DNA from: Halocynthiibacter sp049608145
GTDB taxonomy: Bacteria; Pseudomonadota; Alphaproteobacteria; Rhodobacterales; Rhodobacteraceae
Length of the DNA: 64,000 nucleotides
Direction of reading: 5' to 3'
Assembly: GCF_049608145.1 (NCBI RefSeq)
Contig: NZ_JBMYXF010000011.1
Coordinates: 1 to 64,000, forward strand
Made by a program: the position numbers and the translations under genes. The first letter of the stretch is position 1. Each line of letters begins with the position of its first letter. Below, piece after piece: positions 34,388-43,876 of the stretch. Under the pieces are notes generated by a model. That model saw nothing but the letters and a program-made list of their open reading frames with translations, made no database searches and was not told the origin of the DNA.

Positions 34388-35380
34388 ATGGAAGAAGAAT
34401 TCGACATTGTAACGCTGACGGCGTCTGTGAATAACCAACCCTTTGTGCCCGGTCAGATGGGCGCGCTTGGGATTTTTGATGAAGAAGGTGTGCCAACAAC
34501 TTCCGTGAAGGTGGAAGAACTGGATGGCAAACTGGATATCATCGAGCCAACGGCGCGTGGTGGTCCTGGACAAACCATCGATGATGAAGATCGTAAAAGC
34601 CGCACATTTGAAGTTGACCACTTCGAGATCAATGACTCTGTGAATGCGGATGAGGTCCAAGGCGTTCGTATGTTTGGCACTGATGGTGACCTTGAGGTCA
34701 TGGAAAACCGGATTGACGGTAAATTGAAACGCCATGCGCGTTCAATGGATGTCACTTTGGAACACCAACGTGTTGGCGCTGCAAAAGGCATCATTTTGTC
34801 GGGCAAAGGCAAGATTTTGCACAACCTGTATGATGAATTTGGCATCGCTGTTCCTGCGCCCATCGTGCTGGGTTTGGGCAGCCAGGTGTCAGGGATTGCA
34901 AGCAAGATTAAAGGCGACGTGGTCTTTGCCATCGAAGATACCCTGGATGCGTCTTATGGCCATATTCACTCTATGTGTGGGCGTGACTTCCATGCGGCTC
35001 TTTGGGATCAGAAAGAGGTTCGCGAAACCTACCTTGCTGACAATGAAGGTCACCGGTTGCGCGATGGGGCCCCGGATATCTTCACCATCGGCCATGTCAC
35101 CTTTGAGCGTTTTCGCACAGGTCGACGTGCCAAGGCTGCAAACGCAAATGGCGCATTCATTGCCGATAATGAAGCACGGGCATTTCCCGTTGGTGTGCCT
35201 GATCTGTTTATCACGCGCTTTGCGCCGGGTGACTGGAATGGCTTGCCAAACACTGTGGGCCTGCCGCGTTATTCGCGTATGAAGGCAAAATACAACGACA
35301 AAGGTTATCATCTGGACAGTCAGATGAACGCGATTTCGCTTTGTACGCAGCCCGGCGTTTTGCGCAAACTGATAATCTAA
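34388..35380 (+). CDS. Major capsid protein (lambda gpE family)
   Basis: 330 residues with the gpE family HK97-like fold signals: VNNQPFVPGQMGALGIF, AIEDTLDASYGHIHSMCGRDF in part, and the C-terminal FAPGDWNGLPNTVGLPRYSR. GGGAG precedes the ATG. Followed by a terminator, as expected for the most abundant product. Confidence 0.93.
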   Translation: MEEEFDIVTLTASVNNQPFVPGQMGALGIFDEEGVPTTSVKVEELDGKLDIIEPTARGGPGQTIDDEDRKSRTFEVDHFEINDSVNADEVQGVRMFGTDGDLEVMENRIDGKLKRHARSMDVTLEHQRVGAAKGIILSGKGKILHNLYDEFGIAVPAPIVLGLGSQVSGIASKIKGDVVFAIEDTLDASYGHIHSMCGRDFHAALWDQKEVRETYLADNEGHRLRDGAPDIFTIGHVTFERFRTGRRAKAANANGAFIADNEARAFPVGVPDLFITRFAPGDWNGLPNTVGLPRYSRMKAKYNDKGYHLDSQMNAISLCTQPGVLRKLII

Positions 35381-35408
35381 ACAGATTTATTGAACTGACC
35401 AAACTCAG

Positions 35409-35434
35409 GCCCGGTGCAAATGCGCCGGGCTTTT
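35409..35434 (+). terminator. Terminator after the capsid gene
   Basis: GCCCGG (35409-35414) and CCGGGC (35425-35430) form a 6-bp stem followed by TTTT, 28 nt after the stop. Confidence 0.75.
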
Positions 35435-35489
35435 GGTTGAATCCTCATGCGGGTTTCGCATTGGCATTCAACCGCAACAGGAGACAATC

Positions 35490-35870
35490 ATGGCAAATGT
35501 GAAAAAGAAATGGGTGGCTTTCAAAAGCGCTGCGATCATCCCGGCTGAGATGGCTGGCGAAGATGAGGATATGAAGGTTCAGATCGGTAAGCCAGTTCAT
35601 GTTCCGGCTTTCTATGCTGACAGCGTCGTTCAAGATCGCATCGCGGATTATTGTGACGCGCCGAAAAAGAAAGCCGCCGCGAAGAAACCTGATGCGCCGA
35701 CGGCTGATGAGATCGCAGCTGCAGAATTGGTTGATCTGATTGCCGCTGCACAATTGACTGTGACAGAGGCTCAGACGTTGTTTGATGATGCTGAGGGCGT
35801 TGAGGCGATTGAAGCAGCGGAGCTTGAACTCACGGCGGCAAAAGATGCCTTGGCTGAACTGCAAGCCTGA
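35490..35870 (+). CDS. gpFI-position head protein of unknown family
   Basis: 126 residues: a beta N-terminal part (KWVAFKSAAIIPAEM; IGKPVHVPAFYADSVVQDRI), a Lys/Ala-rich hinge, then an acidic Ala/Glu helix. The position between capsid and head-tail genes equals lambda FI, a packaging accessory protein. CAGGAG precedes ATG 35490. Identity is by position only. Confidence 0.6.
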   Translation: MANVKKKWVAFKSAAIIPAEMAGEDEDMKVQIGKPVHVPAFYADSVVQDRIADYCDAPKKKAAAKKPDAPTADEIAAAELVDLIAAAQLTVTEAQTLFDDAEGVEAIEAAELELTAAKDALAELQA

Positions 35871-36238
35871 TGGATAAATCCCTGCGTGATGAGTTGAGGG
35901 AGGAAGTGGATGATGTTTGGGCAGAACTGCTGGAACATCTTCCGCTTGCATCGGGTTTGACGGATCCTGATCGGCCAAAAGTGCAATTTGCCGCGGTTAT
36001 TCGAACGGGTGATCGAGATCCGGAAAAGATGAACTTCGGGCGGGGAAGCAGTGCGAAGTCAGGGATCATGGCTGCGGGGGGATATCTGCGCGTTGATCGG
36101 GTGACCTATCCAGATTTGAAGTTACGCAAGGGTGACAAGCTTATTGCGTTAGATCGTGAGGGTGAGCCTGTTTTTGAAATCCTATCAGTTGATGATCGTT
36201 CGCATCTTCGCCTGATCTGTGAACTGGGAGATGCTTGA
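35870..36238 (+). CDS. Head-tail attachment protein candidate (gpFII-like position)
   Basis: 122 residues ending in a beta-barrel-like segment (GYLRVDRVTYPDLKLRKGDK, then LDREGEPVFEILSVDDRSHL), similar in plan to lambda gpFII that bridges head and tail. It is coupled by TGATG to the gene before and after. Family assignment is by plan and position. Confidence 0.6.
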   Translation: MDKSLRDELREEVDDVWAELLEHLPLASGLTDPDRPKVQFAAVIRTGDRDPEKMNFGRGSSAKSGIMAAGGYLRVDRVTYPDLKLRKGDKLIALDREGEPVFEILSVDDRSHLRLICELGDA

Positions 36239-37011
36239 TGTCATTGGCTTTGATGGCCCTGCGCATAGCAGCGGTTGAAGCGCTTAAAGCGGGTGGAACT
36301 TTGGTTGGTGACAACGTGTTGGACAGCCAGATTTCTGCTATTGATCTGACGGCTGATGGTGCGTTGCGTTCTGATCAGGAACGTCCGTTTATCGCGGTGT
36401 ATTCCGATGCGGCGAAAGCCGTTGATCTGGGCAGTACTGGGTTGCGTGCAAACGGTCGGGTTGAGTTGATTTTCAACTGCGGTGTGTCCCTGACAATGGG
36501 CGAAACGAACAAAGCAACCGGTGAAACTGAAATCATTCAGGGCATTCCTGCGACAGATGCCCAATTTGAGGCCGTCCTTGATGTGGTTGGGTGCCAAATT
36601 TGTCGAACTTTGACGGATTCGGATAATCCCTGGGCGCAGGTCTTTGGTGGCCTTTGCATGTTGATTTCTAAAGACGTGGTGCGCTCAAGCAATGCGTCTC
36701 AGAATGTACGCCTTGCTTGTGGCCAGGTGAAACTGACGGTTGAAGCCTATGCCGATCCACCTTTGGGGCAGGTGTTTGCAGCGGACAGTTCTTGGCAGCG
36801 TCTTATGGATCTGATGGCTGCGCAGAATATGAAGCAGTTGGACCTTTTCCAATTGCTCTTGGGTCAACCAAATGGGGCGCAAGGTCCGAATTATGAAGCT
36901 TTAACAGGCATGACGACACGGGATGCTCAGTCGCTGACGTTATATCCGCATGCGGGTGTCACGGCAGGCACGCCAATTGCGCCGCCCACACTCGTGGTGG
37001 ACCGAAGCTGA
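36238..37011 (+). CDS. Tail completion/neck protein candidate
   Basis: 257 residues. A beta-rich middle (GRVELIFNCGVSLTM; QNVRLACGQVKLTVEAYADP) and helical ends fit a head-tail or tail-terminator role in an operon slot between the attachment protein and the baseplate genes. ATG 36238 overlaps the previous stop. No firm family. Confidence 0.55.
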   Translation: MSLALMALRIAAVEALKAGGTLVGDNVLDSQISAIDLTADGALRSDQERPFIAVYSDAAKAVDLGSTGLRANGRVELIFNCGVSLTMGETNKATGETEIIQGIPATDAQFEAVLDVVGCQICRTLTDSDNPWAQVFGGLCMLISKDVVRSSNASQNVRLACGQVKLTVEAYADPPLGQVFAADSSWQRLMDLMAAQNMKQLDLFQLLLGQPNGAQGPNYEALTGMTTRDAQSLTLYPHAGVTAGTPIAPPTLVVDRS

Positions 37012-37481
37012 TGGGGGTGGCGGAAACCATTGATGACCTACGGCGGCGAATATCGGACCTAGAGCGCCGCATCGGATCTCAAAGCCGAACCGGGGTGATC
37101 GCTGATGTTGATGCGGAAAATGGGTTGGCTCGCGTGCGGTTAACCGATGGCGCGGAACCCATGCTTACGGGCTGGATACCATGGGTTGAAGCATCGGCAG
37201 GGGCGAATAAAACGCATAACCCGCCGTCAACTGGGCAACAGGTAGAGATCACATCTGAAAGTGGTGATCTTCATGATGCAAGCATTCAGGGGAGTTTGAA
37301 CTCTGATGCGAATGGCCGTCCGTCCAGTGCGGGAGATGAGTTCGTTTTGCTTTCGGTGGGGGCGGCTAAAATTTCAGTGACTGCTGGTGGTGACACACTG
37401 TCGATAAGTGTTGGTGCGAGTAGCCTCGTGATGACGGCTGCATCTGTAACGGTGTCTTCACCGCGCGTGGATCTGAACTGA
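37011..37481 (+). CDS. Baseplate assembly protein V (spike)
   Basis: 156 residues, short for P2 gpV. A coiled-coil start (IDDLRRRISDLERRIGSQ) leads to an OB-fold (RTGVIADVDAENGLARVRL; GWIPWVEASAGANKT) and a triple-stranded beta-helix-like tail (ISVTAGGDTLSISVGASSL). It forms the central spike at the tail tip, capped by the PAAR protein encoded next. Confidence 0.85.
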   Translation: MGVAETIDDLRRRISDLERRIGSQSRTGVIADVDAENGLARVRLTDGAEPMLTGWIPWVEASAGANKTHNPPSTGQQVEITSESGDLHDASIQGSLNSDANGRPSSAGDEFVLLSVGAAKISVTAGGDTLSISVGASSLVMTAASVTVSSPRVDLN

Positions 37482-37774
37482 TGCCCGCTGTTACGCGCAT
37501 GGGCGACAGTTGCACAGGCCATGGCTGTTGGCCGCCTCGTGCAAGCGTTTCAGGCAGTCCAAACGTCTATGTCAATTCGATCCCTGTGCATCGCGAAGGC
37601 GATGGTTGGGGGGCGCATACCTGTCCTGCAATTCCAGAAACGCATGCTGGCGTGTTGGGGGCAGGTTCAGGAACTGTCTACGTGAATGGCAAACAAATTG
37701 GTCGAATTGGTGACCCGGTGAGCTGTGGGTCATCTGTGGCCAGCGCCTCCAGCGATGTGTTCGCGGGGGGCTAA
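37481..37774 (+). CDS. PAAR-domain spike tip protein
   Basis: 97 residues with the PAAR repeats: MPAVTRMGDSCTGHGCWPPR, SPNVYVNSIPVHREGD, and GTVYVNGKQIGRIGDPVSCG. His and Cys residues (HGC; H in HTC; SC) can bind a metal at the tip. It sharpens the gpV spike for puncturing the outer membrane. Confidence 0.88.
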   Translation: MPAVTRMGDSCTGHGCWPPRASVSGSPNVYVNSIPVHREGDGWGAHTCPAIPETHAGVLGAGSGTVYVNGKQIGRIGDPVSCGSSVASASSDVFAGG

Positions 37775-37794
37775 TAATCTGAAAGGGAAATACC

Positions 37795-38037
37795 ATGACT
37801 GCAAAAGTGAAAAGCTATGAAGTGACTGAAACACGTTTTATCGAGGGGCAACACCGCAAGGTTGGTGATCCTGTTCAGATGACTGAGCGCGCCGCAAAAT
37901 ATTATCTGGCCCCCTACGGCACGGGTTTGAAAATTCCCGGGCCGCGCAAAGAGAAAGTTGGCGGGTTGGATGATCCGATGGTCAAAAAACCGACCGAACA
38001 CGCGACGGGAAAAGCCGTGGGAAAGCCAGGTAAGTAA
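37795..38037 (+). CDS. Small basic phage protein
   Basis: 80 residues: a beta-rich start (KVKSYEVTETRFIEGQHRKV) and a basic Lys/Pro tail. It resembles the short KOW- or SH3-like proteins found between head or baseplate genes, but no function can be given. A good ribosome site (GAAAGGGAAA) precedes ATG. Its stop overlaps the gpW start by one base. Confidence 0.55.
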   Translation: MTAKVKSYEVTETRFIEGQHRKVGDPVQMTERAAKYYLAPYGTGLKIPGPRKEKVGGLDDPMVKKPTEHATGKAVGKPGK

Positions 38038-38426
38038 TGGACCTTAATCACCATACGGGGGCTGTGATCGATGGTTGGGCGCATGTTGCCCAAAGCATTG
38101 AAACCATTCTGGTAACGCGCCTGAATACGCGCGTTTTTATGCGCCAGTTCGGGTCTGATGTTCCCAATATGGTGGATATGCCCATGAATGATGCCAACAT
38201 CATCGCGCTTTACGTTTCTGTTGCAGAAGCGATTGACCGGTGGGAGCCGCGCTTTGAGTTAACAGACGTTGCGCTTTCAGCGGGTGCTGACGGCATTATG
38301 AGCCTGCAACTAACCGGTAGTTATCTGCCGAATGCCCATCTTGGCGACAGCACTGTTGTAAGTGGTGAAACACAGATTATTCGAGTGCAAGGCACTCGGG
38401 TGGATAATTGGAGCCTTGCCGCATGA
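38037..38426 (+). CDS. Baseplate protein W (GPW/gp25 family)
   Basis: 129 residues matching the gp25/P2 gpW wedge family: HVAQSIETILVTRLNTRVFM, QFGSDVPNMVDMPMN and the EAIDRWEPRFELTDV core. It forms the inner wedge of the baseplate. The overlap with gpJ (ATGA) shows coupled translation. Confidence 0.9.
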   Translation: MDLNHHTGAVIDGWAHVAQSIETILVTRLNTRVFMRQFGSDVPNMVDMPMNDANIIALYVSVAEAIDRWEPRFELTDVALSAGADGIMSLQLTGSYLPNAHLGDSTVVSGETQIIRVQGTRVDNWSLAA

Positions 38427-39379
38427 GCCGTTTTTCAGCCCTCGATCTTTCAACTTTGCCGGATGTATCATCAATCACATCGCTTGATTTTGATGCGATC
38501 TTGGAAGCACGTCTGGTCGAGTTAGAAGCGCAACTTTCGCAGGTCTTTGATGCCCCCAAAGTTGCTGATGTGATGGGGCTGGCGCGTAACATTGCAGCCA
38601 GTCCAATGCGATATCTGAATGAAGCAGCGGCGGCGCGCGAACTATACCTGTCAAATCAGATCAACGCGGCCATAAAATCAGTGTTTCTTTCAACGGCCCG
38701 TGGCACAGATCTTGATCAAATTGGTGCAAACCGGGGTGTTTTGCGCAAAGTAATAGATGACACTGACCCCGATAACATCATCATGGAACGGGATGAAACG
38801 TTTAGGGCGCGGATCCAATTGGTCGTTGAATCATATTCACCACACGGCACAGAGGGATCCTATGTTTATTGGGCATTGGATGCGGATGATCGTGTTTCTG
38901 ATGTCGCAGTCTATGGTCCGGATCATAATTTAATCCCTGCAATACCGCCTGCAGAACCCAAAATGGTTGTCCTATCGTCGGTCGGGAATGGCACTGCGGA
39001 TGCGGGGCTTTTACAGGCTGTATTTGACAATTGTACTGTTGATAAGCGCCGCCCGGTTGCTGACAAATTGACCGTGATTTCGGCCACTCCTGTGTCATAT
39101 GAAATCGAGGCCGTTTTATATGTTTCATCATCGGCTTCGATGGACGCGGTTTTGTTGCAAGCCGAAGCTTCAGCCAATGCTTTCGTTGATAATCGCCAGC
39201 GCATTGGGCGAAAACTATATCGGACATCCCTGGCGGCAGCTCTCAGTGTGGATGGTGTCAAAGATGTGGTGATTACAAAGCCAGTGATGGATATCGATAT
39301 TGGTCCTTTTGAGGCGCCATATCTGACATCGATGTCGGTCATCGCGCAAGCAGCCCCTGGGGGATGGCGTGATGTTTGA
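38423..39379 (+). CDS. Baseplate protein J
   Basis: 318 residues of the P2 gpJ/baseplate_J family: an N-terminal helical region (AAARELYLSNQINAAIKSVF in part), GTDLDQIGANRGVLRK, and ESYSPHGTEGSYVYWALDAD, a typical gpJ core. It makes the outer wedge edge. ATG 38423 lies in an ATGA overlap with gpW. Confidence 0.9.
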   Translation: MSRFSALDLSTLPDVSSITSLDFDAILEARLVELEAQLSQVFDAPKVADVMGLARNIAASPMRYLNEAAAARELYLSNQINAAIKSVFLSTARGTDLDQIGANRGVLRKVIDDTDPDNIIMERDETFRARIQLVVESYSPHGTEGSYVYWALDADDRVSDVAVYGPDHNLIPAIPPAEPKMVVLSSVGNGTADAGLLQAVFDNCTVDKRRPVADKLTVISATPVSYEIEAVLYVSSSASMDAVLLQAEASANAFVDNRQRIGRKLYRTSLAAALSVDGVKDVVITKPVMDIDIGPFEAPYLTSMSVIAQAAPGGWRDV

Positions 39380-40022
39380 TCGGTCGCAATCCTTACTGCC
39401 AAAGACGGCCACGGATATCGCGAAGGCATTGGATATCTTGGAAGAACGCTTGTTTGAGCTGCCTGTTGCCTCGATCTCAAAGGATCCAAGGAAGGTCTCT
39501 GAGGCGCTTCTTGAGCACTTGGCTTGGGAAAACTCAGTTGATGCTTGGGGGGCTGACTGGCCGCTTGAGGTGCGCCAGAATGTTGTTCAAGCATCTTCGG
39601 AAGTGCATCGCTTTAAGGGAACACCTTATGCGATCAAGCTTTCCTTGGCCGCAGTCGGGGTCACCGCAGAAATCGTTGAATGGTGGCAACCGGCTGGTTC
39701 TGGTGTGCGTGGCACGTTTTTGGTGCGTGCAATTTTGGACGCACCTTTATCGCCTTGGCAGTTGGATTTTATCACCGGGGGGCTGGCGGTCTCCAATGTT
39801 CATGCGGTCATTCGAGGCAATGCTCCGGTTTCGCGCGGCTGGACTATCAATGCCGTTGTCAGTGCAGAAAGCCCGGTGTTTATAGGCGCTTTCCCCTCAA
39901 CACATATTTTTGCGGATGCCAGTCCGCTTATTCCAGCAGCTCCTGCGCTTTCTGCGGGGCGTTACGTCGTTGTTCATCCATCCACTCAAATACACGCCGA
40001 TACTGGTGTGTCAGTTCTTTAA
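39372..40022 (+). CDS. Tail protein I
   Basis: 216 residues of the P2 gpI family: LLPKTATDIAKALDILEERL, the conserved LLEHLAWENSVDAWG, and VHRFKGTPYAIKLSLAAVG. It connects baseplate wedge and tail fibres. It overlaps gpJ by 8 bp. The C-terminal 60 residues are Ala/His-rich and probably fibre-contacting. Confidence 0.9.
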   Translation: MFDRSQSLLPKTATDIAKALDILEERLFELPVASISKDPRKVSEALLEHLAWENSVDAWGADWPLEVRQNVVQASSEVHRFKGTPYAIKLSLAAVGVTAEIVEWWQPAGSGVRGTFLVRAILDAPLSPWQLDFITGGLAVSNVHAVIRGNAPVSRGWTINAVVSAESPVFIGAFPSTHIFADASPLIPAAPALSAGRYVVVHPSTQIHADTGVSVL

Positions 40023-40031
40023 GAGGCAAAA

Positions 40032-41909
40032 ATGAGTTATGCAATTTTGACCGATATCGGTCGCAATAAAGAAGCCCTGGCGCTGGCAGGCGGCGCGGCT
40101 TTGAATATCACAGATATCGCATGGGGGGATGGGGATCGTTTTCCTGCAGGGCCTGAGTTGACGCTCTTGAGTGAGCAGGGGCGTAAGCCAGTGCAACTTC
40201 AAGGCCAGTCTCCCAACAGCCCCAATATCGCGTTCTTTGAAATTCTGCTGGCTGAACCCGAAGGGCCGTATACAATCCGCGAGGCCGGTCTGTTTGATGC
40301 AGATGGTGATATGATCGCTATCGCGCGTTATGATCCTGCTGTGCCAAAGGCTGTGAATACAAATGCAGTGACTTTGCGTCTAAGTGTTTTGTTTTCGGAC
40401 CTTCAAAATATCGTTTTGACCGTGAGCTCAAGTTCACTTCTTGTACCTGCATCGCGTGTGGTTACGGCAGGAGCTGGCTTAACGGGTGGCGGTGATCTTG
40501 TTTCTGATATCACACTGGCTGCTGACATTGCGACGCAGGCCCAAGCGCAAGCCGGAGCCAGCAACACGAAACTTATGACCCCTCTGCGGTCTAAGAATTT
40601 GTTTGATACACTTATTGCACAGCAACCCGCCCAAGTGGTTGTGGCGACGCAAGCCGAGGCGCTTGCGGGGACCAACAACACCAAGATGATGACGCCATTG
40701 CGGTCTAAAAGCCTGATTGATACCGTGGTCGCCGCTGTCATTGATAGTGCACCGGGGGCGTTGGATACTTTGAATGAATTGGCGGCGGCGCTGGGGGATG
40801 ATCCGAACTTTGCCGCAACCATCACCGGGCAGATCGCAGCGCTTTCCACCCAAGTGAATGCTGCGGGCGTGCCAATTGGTCAGATCGCGGGGTTCCATGC
40901 TGATACAGCCCCACCGGGTTGGCTGATCTGTGATGGCGCGGCTGTAACAACCGCATATCCCGAATTGCGCACCCATCTTTTGGCGCAAGCTGGTGTTGTG
41001 ACCGATGTCAGTGGTGATCCGCTTTTGCCGGATTATCGCGGTGAATTCATGCGGGGTTTAGATACTGGGCGTGGCGTGGATGTGGGGCGTGTGCTGGGAT
41101 CAGCACAGGCGGATGAATTTAAAGCGCACAGTCACACTTTGGATGGTGAATGGACCGACCAAAGTGGGAGTAATGGTGTCGTTCATACGGGGCAGTCAAG
41201 GTCCGACGGTAGCGTCACAAATAACACTGGCGGATCAGAAACCCGCCCGCGCAACATCGCGGCCCTTATCTGCATGAAAGCCGCCGATCAGCCCTTGAGT
41301 TCTGGCACAGGCGGCACCGGGGGCGCTTCGCCCGTTATCGCCACTTTGCTTGAGGCGCAGGCTGGAACCAATAACACCAAGATGATGACCCCTTTGCGGG
41401 TTGCTCAGTATCTTGCGGCCAACCCATCGGGAACAGGGGGATCGACTGGATCAACCCAGATGATGCATGTGCGTGACGAAAAACCATCGGGCACCAACGG
41501 TGGCAATGCGATCGCGCAGGTGAACACTATCCGAGACCTGAACACGGTGGTGGCAAACAACATTCCCGGCGCATCTCTTTTGGCGAACACGATCACATTG
41601 CCAGAGGGCACCTATGACATTCGCGCCCGTGCGCCCGCAACGCGGGTGTTTGGTCATAAAGCTCATTTGTTCAACGCCACCGATAATGTTGTCGCGTTGG
41701 AGGGATCCAATGCATTTTCAGTCGATGCGGCGGCAAATTTAAATTTCCAAACGGACAGTATCGTTGAGGGCCGCCTGGTTGTGCCATCGGGTGGCCGTGA
41801 TTTTACGTTGCGCCACTACACGCGAAATACCTCCGCAAACAGTTTCGGCCTGACAGTCCCCGGTTCGGGCATTGAAGTCTATTCAAGTGTTTCAATATGG
41901 AAGGTGTGA
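40032..41909 (+). CDS. Tail fibre with collar domain (gpH-like)
   Basis: 625 residues. The N-terminal 150 residues are the phage tail-fibre attachment domain (YAILTDIGRNKEALALAGG). Three copies of a short repeat (about 168-190, 206-229 and 437-460; core NTKMMTPLR) punctuate the shaft. The middle has a phage collar domain (PIGQIAGFHADTAPPGWLIC, then LPDYRGEFMRGLD). The C-terminal 150 residues form a beta-rich tip likely to bind the host receptor. AGAGG precedes ATG. Confidence 0.85.
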   Translation: MSYAILTDIGRNKEALALAGGAALNITDIAWGDGDRFPAGPELTLLSEQGRKPVQLQGQSPNSPNIAFFEILLAEPEGPYTIREAGLFDADGDMIAIARYDPAVPKAVNTNAVTLRLSVLFSDLQNIVLTVSSSSLLVPASRVVTAGAGLTGGGDLVSDITLAADIATQAQAQAGASNTKLMTPLRSKNLFDTLIAQQPAQVVVATQAEALAGTNNTKMMTPLRSKSLIDTVVAAVIDSAPGALDTLNELAAALGDDPNFAATITGQIAALSTQVNAAGVPIGQIAGFHADTAPPGWLICDGAAVTTAYPELRTHLLAQAGVVTDVSGDPLLPDYRGEFMRGLDTGRGVDVGRVLGSAQADEFKAHSHTLDGEWTDQSGSNGVVHTGQSRSDGSVTNNTGGSETRPRNIAALICMKAADQPLSSGTGGTGGASPVIATLLEAQAGTNNTKMMTPLRVAQYLAANPSGTGGSTGSTQMMHVRDEKPSGTNGGNAIAQVNTIRDLNTVVANNIPGASLLANTITLPEGTYDIRARAPATRVFGHKAHLFNATDNVVALEGSNAFSVDAAANLNFQTDSIVEGRLVVPSGGRDFTLRHYTRNTSANSFGLTVPGSGIEVYSSVSIWKV

Positions 41910-41911
41910 AC

Positions 41912-42457
41912 ATGAACGTCTCAAAGCTTGAGAACGGCACTGTGGTGCAAACATGGCGCGACGTGGAAACGACAGATGAGTTTCGCGTCAAATACGGCCT
42001 CTATGGCGCTGAATATAGCGCAACGCCTGAGGGTGTTGGGCCGGGTCATGTTGTGAATGATAAGGGGGAATATTCGATCCCAGCCGTTAAAGTGACCCCT
42101 GAGCAGATTACAGAAGAACGCAATCGGCGCATCACGGCAGGTTTTAAGTTTGAGGGCCATATCTTCCAGGCTGACCCTGAAAGCCTTGCCAATATCACAG
42201 GTGCTGCGACCGCTGCCATCGGGGCATTGGTGGCGGGGCAGTCAGGTGAAGACGTGAATTGGATCGATCCCAAAGCGCCTTTCGTTTGGCTGGCCTCTGA
42301 CAATACGCAAGTGCCTATGTCGCCACTGACAGTTGTGGCATTTGGCAACGCAGCAATGGCCCATAAATCACGTCACATTCACGCGGCACGGGTGCTGAAA
42401 GACATGTCCCCAATTCCGCAGAGCTTCGCGGATGATAAATATTGGGGCGGTGCATAA
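41912..42457 (+). CDS. DUF4376-type tail-fibre-associated protein
   Basis: 181 residues. The pattern EERNRRITAGFKFEGHIFQADP and the ANITGAATAAIGALVAGQ segment are those of the DUF4376 family, often encoded just after fibres and probably a fibre chaperone or tip component. ATG 41912 follows the fibre stop by 2 nt. Assembly role is inferred from position. Confidence 0.75.
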   Translation: MNVSKLENGTVVQTWRDVETTDEFRVKYGLYGAEYSATPEGVGPGHVVNDKGEYSIPAVKVTPEQITEERNRRITAGFKFEGHIFQADPESLANITGAATAAIGALVAGQSGEDVNWIDPKAPFVWLASDNTQVPMSPLTVVAFGNAAMAHKSRHIHAARVLKDMSPIPQSFADDKYWGGA

Positions 42458-42556
42458 GGCGCATGTTTTCAACGGGTGAACAGCGCAGTTGACTTGATCA
42501 CGCGGCCATTCACCGAACCACTTTAATTCACTCATATGGCGGCTTCGCAATATCTC

Positions 42557-42582
42557 CCCGGCCAGCGTGCCGGGTTTTCTTA
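42557..42582 (+). terminator. Terminator between the fibre and sheath operons
   Basis: CCCGGC (42557-42562), 6-nt loop, GCCGGG (42569-42574), then TTTTCTT. It divides the baseplate-fibre genes from the sheath-tube operon. Confidence 0.8.
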
Positions 42583-42600
42583 TGTCCAAAGGAGAGACCA

Positions 42601-43779
42601 ATGGCTAATCTCAGCTTTCACCACGGCACGCGACTGTCGGAATCTAATGAAACACCTGTTCTTGTGCAAGTCGCGCAAACGGCGGTCGTGGGCTTGTTGG
42701 GGACGGCACCAGATGCCGATCCAATTAAGTTTCCGTTGAACACCCCGGTGCTTTTGAAAGGCACGCCCACGGATGCTGAGGGGATTGGTGATGCCGGCAC
42801 GTTGAAGGACGCCATCGATGATGTGTTTGACCAGGTTGGGGCTTACACCATTGTTATTCGCGTTGAAGAAGGCGTGGATCTTGCGGCGACCATGTCCAAT
42901 CTTGTTGGTGACTCCACGGCTCGCACGGGTGTGCATGCGCTTCTGAAATGCGAACCGATGTTGGGCATCAAGCCACGTTTGATTGCGGCCCCTGGCTTCA
43001 CATCGGGTGACGGTTTGGTGGCAAATCCGGTGGTTGCAGAATTGGTCGGTGTATTGGACGCCTTGCGCGCTGTGGCGTTCGTTGATGGGCCAGATACAGA
43101 TGATGCGACTGCAATCCTGTATCGTCAGCTGATCGGTTCACAGCGGGTCTATGTTGTGGATCCAAAGGTTTTGGTTTGGGACACGACCACTGATGCCTAT
43201 GTTGGTCGCCCTGCATCTGCGCGGTTTGCTGGTGTGCAGGCGCGTGTTGATAAGGCATTGGGCTTTTGGCATTCACTGTCGAACAGGCCAATCAATGGCA
43301 TTGGCGGTGTATCGCGGCCTGTCACCTATGGCACGCATTCAAACTACCTGAATGAAAACCATGTGAATACGGTCCTCAATACCGGAGAGAGCTTTATTAC
43401 TTGGGGCAATCGGGGGGCGACGGGGGATGACCTTTGGGTATTCCTTGCTGTTCGGCGCACGGCTGACTTTATCAATGAGGCCATTGAAAAAGCCTATATG
43501 GAGTTTGTCGATAAGCCATTCTCTGCGGCAAACCTTAAATTGATGATTGAATCGGGCAATTCCGCAATGCGGACATTTGTGGCCGAAGGGGCTATCCTTG
43601 GTGGCAAGGTTTGGTTGAATGATGACCTTAATTCTCCAATTCAACTGGCTTCTGGCCGTATTATGCTGTCGCTTGATTTTGAACCGCCTGCACCGATGGA
43701 AGACATCCGTTTCATCGCGCATCGCAATATCGAATATTATCTGGAACTGACAAAAACTGCGCTGAAGGGCGCGGCTTAG
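42601..43779 (+). CDS. Contractile tail sheath protein (FI family)
   Basis: 392 residues of the P2 FI sheath family: a start with FHHGTRLSESNETPVLVQVA in part, RPINGIGGVSRPVTYG, FITWGNRGATGDDLWVFLAV in part, and the C-terminal DFEPPAPMEDIRFIAHRN. Together with the tube protein it proves a myovirus-type contractile tail. AAAGGAGAG precedes ATG. Confidence 0.93.
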   Translation: MANLSFHHGTRLSESNETPVLVQVAQTAVVGLLGTAPDADPIKFPLNTPVLLKGTPTDAEGIGDAGTLKDAIDDVFDQVGAYTIVIRVEEGVDLAATMSNLVGDSTARTGVHALLKCEPMLGIKPRLIAAPGFTSGDGLVANPVVAELVGVLDALRAVAFVDGPDTDDATAILYRQLIGSQRVYVVDPKVLVWDTTTDAYVGRPASARFAGVQARVDKALGFWHSLSNRPINGIGGVSRPVTYGTHSNYLNENHVNTVLNTGESFITWGNRGATGDDLWVFLAVRRTADFINEAIEKAYMEFVDKPFSAANLKLMIESGNSAMRTFVAEGAILGGKVWLNDDLNSPIQLASGRIMLSLDFEPPAPMEDIRFIAHRNIEYYLELTKTALKGAA

Positions 43780-43876
43780 GTCAAGTTCCTTTGAGTTCTA
43801 TTCCAGTGAAATAATGCAGGCGCCTATCTAGGGCGCTTGCCTGTTGCTGCGAAAGCGGCCTTCTAGGAGACATACA

